Of a DNA stretch of 11,037 bases, positions 7,636 through 11,037 are shown in pieces. The stretch spans positions 1-11,037 of the forward strand of contig JADNEJ010000447.1 of the NCBI GenBank assembly GCA_016292295.1, read 5' to 3'. The stretch is from Candidatus Thiodictyon intracellulare. GTDB taxonomy: Bacteria > Pseudomonadota > Gammaproteobacteria > Chromatiales > Chromatiaceae. A program made the translations under genes and the position numbers. The notes beneath the pieces are model-generated. The model ran no database searches. It had not been told where the DNA came from and was given only the letters and a program-made list of their open reading frames with translations. Numbering within the stretch: the stretch's first letter is position 1; every line of letters starts with the position of its first letter.

Positions 7636-8892
7636 ATGCGTTCAATGTTCGTCTGCCGCAGCTTCGGCGCACTCCCGCCCCAGAACTGCACCCCGGACTG
7701 CGGCCGGCCCATGCATCTGGGTCATCCTGGTGGCGCTGCTGGGGGCGATACCCGCCCTGTACGCCGCCGAACTCCTGCCCGACGTGCCGGATACCTACAC
7801 GGTGCGCCCCGCCGATACTCTGTGGAGCATCGCGGCCCGCTTCCTGAGTGACCCCTGGCGCTGGCGTGAGGTCTGGCAGGCCAATGCCGACGTCGCCAAC
7901 ACGAACCTGATCTACCCGGGCGACGTCCTGCGGGTCGCCAGGGTCAACGGCCGCACGTGGATCGCGGCGGCGCGACGGTGGTCGGCCACCAGGGCGGGAT
8001 GCAGGTGGTGAAGCTCAGCCCCCGGGTGCGTTCGTCGCCGCTGAAGGCGGCGATTCCGACCATCTCCATCGCCGCCATCGAACCCTTTCTCAGCCAGCCC
8101 TACGTGGCGGAGTCCAACCAGATCAATGCTGCCCCCTATGTGGTCGACTTCCTCGGGGAACATATCGTCGCGGGCGTCGGGGACTCGGTCTATGTGCGGT
8201 GCATCGAGAGTGTTGACTATGACCGCTTCCAGATTCTGCGCCCCGGGGAGGCCCTGTGCGACCCAAAAACCAACGAGACCCTGGGCTTTTTTGCGACCTT
8301 TGTCGCCAGCGTGGCGTTGGAGCGCACCGGCGACCCGGCCAAGCTGCGGGTGTTGCGCTCTGAGCGCGATGTCTCCATCGGTGACCGGGTGATCCCGGCC
8401 TCCCTGGACGAGTCGCTCAGCAACTTCTTTCCGCGGCCCGCACCCGCCGAGTTGCGCGCCCAGATCTTGGCGGTACTCAACGGTGTCACCCAGGTCGGCC
8501 GGAATGACATCGTGATTATCAACGCCGGGACCCGGGAGCAGGTCGAGCCCGGTCATGTGTTCGAGGTCTTCCAGGGTGGGACCAAGCAGGTGGACCAGGT
8601 TCGTCAAGGCGGCTTCAGCTGGAACTGGAAGGAAGAGACGCCGCTATCCACCAAGTTCTGGTACGGCGACAACGAGAAGATCCGCGCCTGGCGCCACGAT
8701 AAGCCGGGTGCCAACACGCCGCTGCCGCAGACGGTCGATGTCCGTCCACTGCGCTCGACCTTCATTAAACAATTTGAAAAATAAGGTTTACTGATGGTGT
8801 TCCGCACCTTCGAGCGACTGAGCTTCGCCATCATTTTGGAGGCCAACCGGGCGATGCACATCCGCGACAGCATTGCCCTGCCGCCGGCTTAA
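7636..8892 (+). pseudogene. LysM-domain exported protein, broken by two frameshifts and a stop
   Basis: The intact family is an exported LysM (peptidoglycan-binding) protein of about 350-420 residues encoded near dprA/def. Here the pieces lie in different frames. Frame 1 has the start after a strong Shine-Dalgarno (MRSMFVCRSFGAL). Frame 2 has the hydrophobic signal peptide (CIWVILVALLGAIPALYAAE) and the LysM domain at about 7790-7936 (DTYTVRPADTLWSIAARF, ending NLIYPGDVLRV). Frame 1 resumes near 7957 with the conserved body (KLSPRVRSSPLKAAIPTI, VLNGVTQVGRNDIVIINAG). One frame change therefore falls at about 7675-7725 and the other at about 7937-8008. The body meets TAA at 8782-8784, after which the same frame continues GLLMVFRTFERLSFAIILEA to TAA at 8890-8892, a C-terminus I recognise from intact homologues. 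The last 60-70 codons before the premature stop look unusual (Trp/Lys-rich, AT-rich end) and may be lineage-specific. Frameshifts could be assembly errors; the stop makes real decay more likely. Confidence 0.8.
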
Positions 8893-8894
8893 GG

Positions 8895-10043
8895 GTGCAC
8901 GGGGCTTCCGTGTCTTCCCTGGACGCCTGGCTGACCCTGACGGCGGCACCCGGGATTGGGCCCCGTACCTGTGCCCATCTGGTGGAGCGGTTCGGCAGCC
9001 CCGAAGGGGTGCTCGCGGCGGCCCCCGGGGTGCTCGGCGAACTGGGGCTCAAGCCTGCGACGATCAACGCGCTGGCGCGCCCGGACCCTGAGTGGATCGC
9101 GTCGGTGCGAGCCTAGGCGGGCCAGCCGGACGCCTGAATCCTGGCCCGCGACGACCCACGCTATCCTCCGCTGCTCTTGGAGATCGCCGACCCGCCGACT
9201 TTGCTGTACGTGCGCGGCGACTCGCACCTCCTCGCCGAACCCCAGGTGGCTATCGTCGGCAGCCGCAATCCGATCCCCGCGGGGCGCGAGATTACGTGAG
9301 AGCTCGCGCGCCAGCTGGCCGCTTGCGGGCTCGTCATCACCAGTGGCTTGGCGAGCGGGGTGGATGGTGAGGCTCATGCGGGAGCACTTGATACCGGCAA
9401 GACGATCGCGGTGCTCGGCACCGGACCCGATCGGGTCTACCCGGCCGGCCACCGGGACCTGGCGCGGCGAATCGCGGGGCAAGGGGCGCTGGTCAGCGAA
9501 TTTGCCCCCGGCCAAGGACCGCTCGCGCGCAACTTTTCGCGTCGCAACCGCATCATCGCCGGGCTCTCTCTGGGTACCCTGGTCACCGAGGCGGCGCTGC
9601 GCAGCGGCTCGCTGATCACGGCCCGGCAGGCCGGCGATCAGGGTCGCGAGGTCTGTGCCGTCCCGGGCTCCATCCGCGATCCGCTGGCGCGGGGCTGCCA
9701 TGCCCTGATCCGCGACGGCGCCGTGCTGGTGGAGGAGGCTGTCGAGGTCCTGGCGGTTTTGGCACCGCAACTGCGCGGCCACTTGGCAGCGCTCAGGTCG
9801 GCGCCCAGCGCGTGCGGCGGCTCGTCCGACCCGCCGCCGGACGGGGTCGCCGCCGCCGTGGGGCTGAACTCGGACTACCGGTAGTTGTTCGCCGCCCTGG
9901 GCTTCGATCCGGTCGCACCGGACGAATTGATTCGCCGCACCGGGCTCCTCGCAGCAACCGTCTCCTCCATGCTGTTGGTGTTGGAGTTGGGCGGTCATGT
10001 ATCATCCTGTCCTGGCGGTCGCTACTGCCGTTCTCGGGCCTGA
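8895..10043 (+). pseudogene. dprA: dprA (smf), single open frame with four premature stops
   Basis: DprA binds incoming single-stranded DNA and loads RecA during natural transformation. The whole gene reads in one frame from GTG 8895 to TGA 10041-10043 (382 codons), but that frame contains TAG at 9114, TGA at 9135, TGA at 9297 and TAG at 9882. Conserved pieces are all recognisable. They are an N-terminal HhH/SAM-like part (LDAWLTLTAAPGIGPRTCAHL), DDPRYPPLLLEIADPP, the Rossmann signature VAIVGSRNP, GLVITSGLASGVD, TIAVLGTGPDRVYP, SRRNRIIAGLS and EAALRSGSLITA. The C-terminal winged-helix remnant ends VSSMLLVLELGG then PGGRY. The stops could each come from one or two base changes, for example CGA to TGA before ELARQLAACGL. 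The longest intact piece (9348-9884) lacks the N-terminal half of the fold. No frameshifts are needed. It starts two bases after the LysM terminus and was probably co-transcribed with it. Confidence 0.9.
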
Positions 10044-10093
10044 CGGCCGCCGTTTCAGCCAGCCCACGGACTGGCGCCGCGCAAGAGGTTCTG

Positions 10094-10570
10094 ATGGATG
10101 ACAGCATGATCGATGTTCTGATCTACCTGTTTGAACACTATATGGACGGGGAGTGCCAGCCCCCGACCGATCAGGATGAGTTGGAGAACGAACTTACCGA
10201 GGCCGGATTCAGTGCGAGCGAGGTCGCCAAGGCCCTGCACTGGCTCGATGAACTGGCGGCCGGTGCCGAGGCCCCGGTATCGCACGGCCACGCGGTGAGT
10301 TCCATCCGCATCTACACCGACGATGAGTGCGACAAGCTGGATCGGAAGGGCCGCGGCTTTCTGCTGTTCCTGGAGCAGATCGGCATTCTCGACCCGAGCA
10401 GTCGCGAGTTGGTGGTCGAGCGCGCCCTGGCGATCGATCACCCCTGGGTCGGCGTGGACGAACTCAAGTGGGTGGTCCTGCTGGTGCTGCTGAACCGGCC
10501 AGGCCTGGAGGCCGCCTTCACCCGGATGGAAGACCTGATCTACAGCGACTCCAAGGCCTATCTGCACTGA
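10094..10570 (+). CDS. smg: Smg family protein (DUF494)
   Basis: The 158-residue product matches the usual Smg length (about 157) and begins MDDSMIDVLIYLFEHYMD, the conserved Smg N-terminus. The protein is acidic and probably cytoplasmic, without signal or membrane segment; the conserved C-terminal part is ELKWVVLLVLLNRPGLEAAF. The molecular function is not established, although the gene commonly sits between dprA and topA. I chose the ATG at 10094 because AGAGG lies about seven bases upstream and the product then has family length; the frame is open further upstream only as shadow. It looks fully intact although the genes before it are broken, so it must have its own promoter or still use the upstream one through the pseudogenes. 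Confidence 0.95.
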   Translation: MDDSMIDVLIYLFEHYMDGECQPPTDQDELENELTEAGFSASEVAKALHWLDELAAGAEAPVSHGHAVSSIRIYTDDECDKLDRKGRGFLLFLEQIGILDPSSRELVVERALAIDHPWVGVDELKWVVLLVLLNRPGLEAAFTRMEDLIYSDSKAYLH

Positions 10571-10698
10571 GCCGTTCCGCCGTGTTCGGCGGCGGCCTGG
10601 ATCATCATCTCGGCCGCCGCAAGCGCAGCCGCGCGGTCGCTGGTTCTCACAGCGGACCCTACGGCTGTCCGGCGGCATTGCGACCGCCTGAGAATAAA
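10571..10698. other. Gene-free stretch after smg with GC-rich hairpins
   Basis: This stretch contains two overlapping inverted repeats: CCGCCG-TGTT-CGGCGG (10577-10592), and a perfect 9-bp pair GCGGCGGCC/GGCCGCCGC (10589-10597 with 10612-10620, 14-base loop). They could form alternative structures at the end of the smg transcript. Neither is followed by a T-run, so they do not qualify as standard intrinsic terminators. No coding sequence is recognised, and the topA start usually found beyond smg is absent. Confidence 0.4.
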
Positions 10699-10801
10699 TA
10701 GACAGAATTAACAGTATCTTGCAGGATTTACAGGATTATTGTCGCCTCGGCCATGGCGTTATTTTCCTGTTAATTCTGGAAAATCCTGTTAATTCTGTCT
10801 A
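10699..10801. repeat. AT-rich long imperfect palindrome (about 103 bp)
   Basis: Perfect 16-bp outer arms TAGACAGAATTAACAG (10699-10714) and CTGTTAATTCTGTCTA (10786-10801) enclose further complementary sequence. The left arm continues with CAGGATTTACAGGATTATT, and the right arm read in reverse gives CAGAATTAACAGGAAAATA. CGCC/GGCG pairs close to the tip. The whole stretch could fold into one long hairpin. It is strikingly AT-rich against the GC-rich genes, and its ACAGRATTWACAG-like unit recurs about four times across the two arms. It may be a dispersed intergenic repeat or a non-autonomous (MITE-like) element; it could also act as a transcription stop between smg and the right-hand element. 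The inverted repeat is seen directly; its nature is inference. Confidence 0.75.
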
Positions 10802-10876
10802 ATTTAAAGCCGCCGTGCGTGGTTTTTGACCCTGGTATGACCGTCGGCGTCTCAGTAGTCTGCGGTAACGTATCAT
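10802..10876. other. Spacer between the long palindrome and the right IS-like end
   Basis: Mixed-composition sequence in which I see no gene, repeat or clear regulatory motif. Its right border is where identity with the left-hand repeat begins. Confidence 0.3.
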
Positions 10877-11037
10877 TAGCAACCTGTCGGACTTCGGGGC
10901 CCTGTCGGGGCGGCGGGTCCGGTACACTGTCTGGATCAACCCCGATGGCCGGAGTGCTACTGCCGATGCGCCGCTTCCACCCTCCACCCGATGGACCGCG
11001 ACACTGACTTGCTCCTGCCGCTGTCGGTGCGGGACTG
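10877..11037 (+). mobile_element. Left end of an IS1182-like insertion sequence (partial)
   Basis: Bases 10877-10930 repeat bases 1-54 in inverted orientation with two mismatches. They start TAGCAACCTGTCGGACTTCG and contain nested arms CGGAC (10888-10892) and GTCCG (10917-10921). About 60 bases after the repeat a transposase-like ORF begins (10991) and runs off the window. An insertion sequence end followed by its transposase gene explains both observations. The element body and its other end lie outside the window, so the family assignment rests on 15 residues and is tentative. Confidence 0.5.
10991..11037 (+). CDS. Transposase N-terminus, IS1182-like (partial at window end)
   Basis: From the ATG at 10991 the frame reads MDRDTDLLLPLSVRD and is open at the window end. 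This resembles the N-terminal pattern of IS1182-type DDE transposases (DRDT..LLPPS..DWLPEDHLARF), recognised from memory. Those proteins usually start a few residues earlier with M..F.P.; a matching MRRFHPP begins at ATG 10966 but in another frame that ends at TGA 11005-11007. The copy may thus carry a small frameshift, or the real start may be 10991. No clear Shine-Dalgarno precedes either start. Confidence 0.4.
   Translation, partial: MDRDTDLLLPLSVRD

Noticed and set aside
7912..8607. A 231-codon minus-strand ORF opposite the LysM gene body.
   Set aside because: The conserved body of the LysM family protein is on the plus strand; the antisense translation resembles nothing.
8889..9998. A 369-codon minus-strand ORF antisense to dprA.
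   Set aside because: The plus strand carries clear DprA motifs throughout, while the antisense product is Gly/Arg/Gln-rich with no recognisable domain and no ribosome binding site.
8895..10043. Stop-codon readthrough or recoding, with TAG/TGA as sense codons in dprA.
   Set aside because: Neighbouring intact genes use TGA, TAG and TAA as genuine terminators, no SECIS-like or recoding signal is apparent, and the adjacent gene is also broken.
10577..10620. Intrinsic terminator after smg.
   Set aside because: Good GC-rich stems exist, but no T-run follows on the plus strand.
1..11037. CRISPR array, tRNA/rRNA genes, toxin-antitoxin pairs or phage defence genes.
   Set aside because: No regularly spaced direct repeats, no tRNA- or rRNA-like sequences, and no short gene pairs or defence motifs were found; apart from the IS-like edges the window is housekeeping.

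Overview
The window looks like a piece of chromosome from a high-GC gammaproteobacterium. The gene order def-fmt-rsmB-DUF4390-ntrY-ntrX, facing away from LysM-dprA-smg, is a housekeeping arrangement of that class. From memory it fits purple sulfur bacteria (Chromatiales/Chromatiaceae) best, but nothing in the sequence proves the genus.

Left part, minus strand (208-7423): one compact operon-like block read right to left. It runs def (peptide deformylase), fmt (Met-tRNA formyltransferase), rsmB (16S rRNA m5C967 methyltransferase), a membrane-anchored DUF4390 protein, an NtrY-like sensor kinase and an NtrX-like sigma-54-type response regulator. Most junctions touch or overlap by a few bases, which suggests co-transcription and translational coupling. 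def and fmt act at the two ends of N-formyl-methionine metabolism, and rsmB modifies the ribosome. The NtrX-like protein has a normal receiver and Fis-type HTH, but its AAA+ domain lacks the GAFTGA loop and carries changes at the Walker A lysine, a putative arginine finger and the sensor II arginine.

Right part, plus strand (7636-10570): the divergent LysM-dprA-smg unit is decaying. The LysM gene needs two frameshifts and has a premature stop. dprA, which loads RecA during natural transformation, keeps its whole reading frame but holds four in-frame stops. smg (DUF494) is intact and has its own ribosome binding site.

Edges: bases 1-54 and 10877-10930 are the same 54-bp sequence in opposite orientation (52/54 identical). 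Just inside the right copy an ORF begins that resembles the N-terminus of IS1182-type transposases. The simplest reading is that two inverted copies of one insertion sequence flank this 10.8-kb block, replacing the neighbours usually expected (trkA beyond ntrX, topA beyond smg). An AT-rich imperfect palindrome of about 103 bp (10699-10801) lies between smg and the right element. I see no CRISPR array, RNA gene, phage module or new multi-gene system. The unusual content is gene decay, IS-like flanks and the degenerate regulator.
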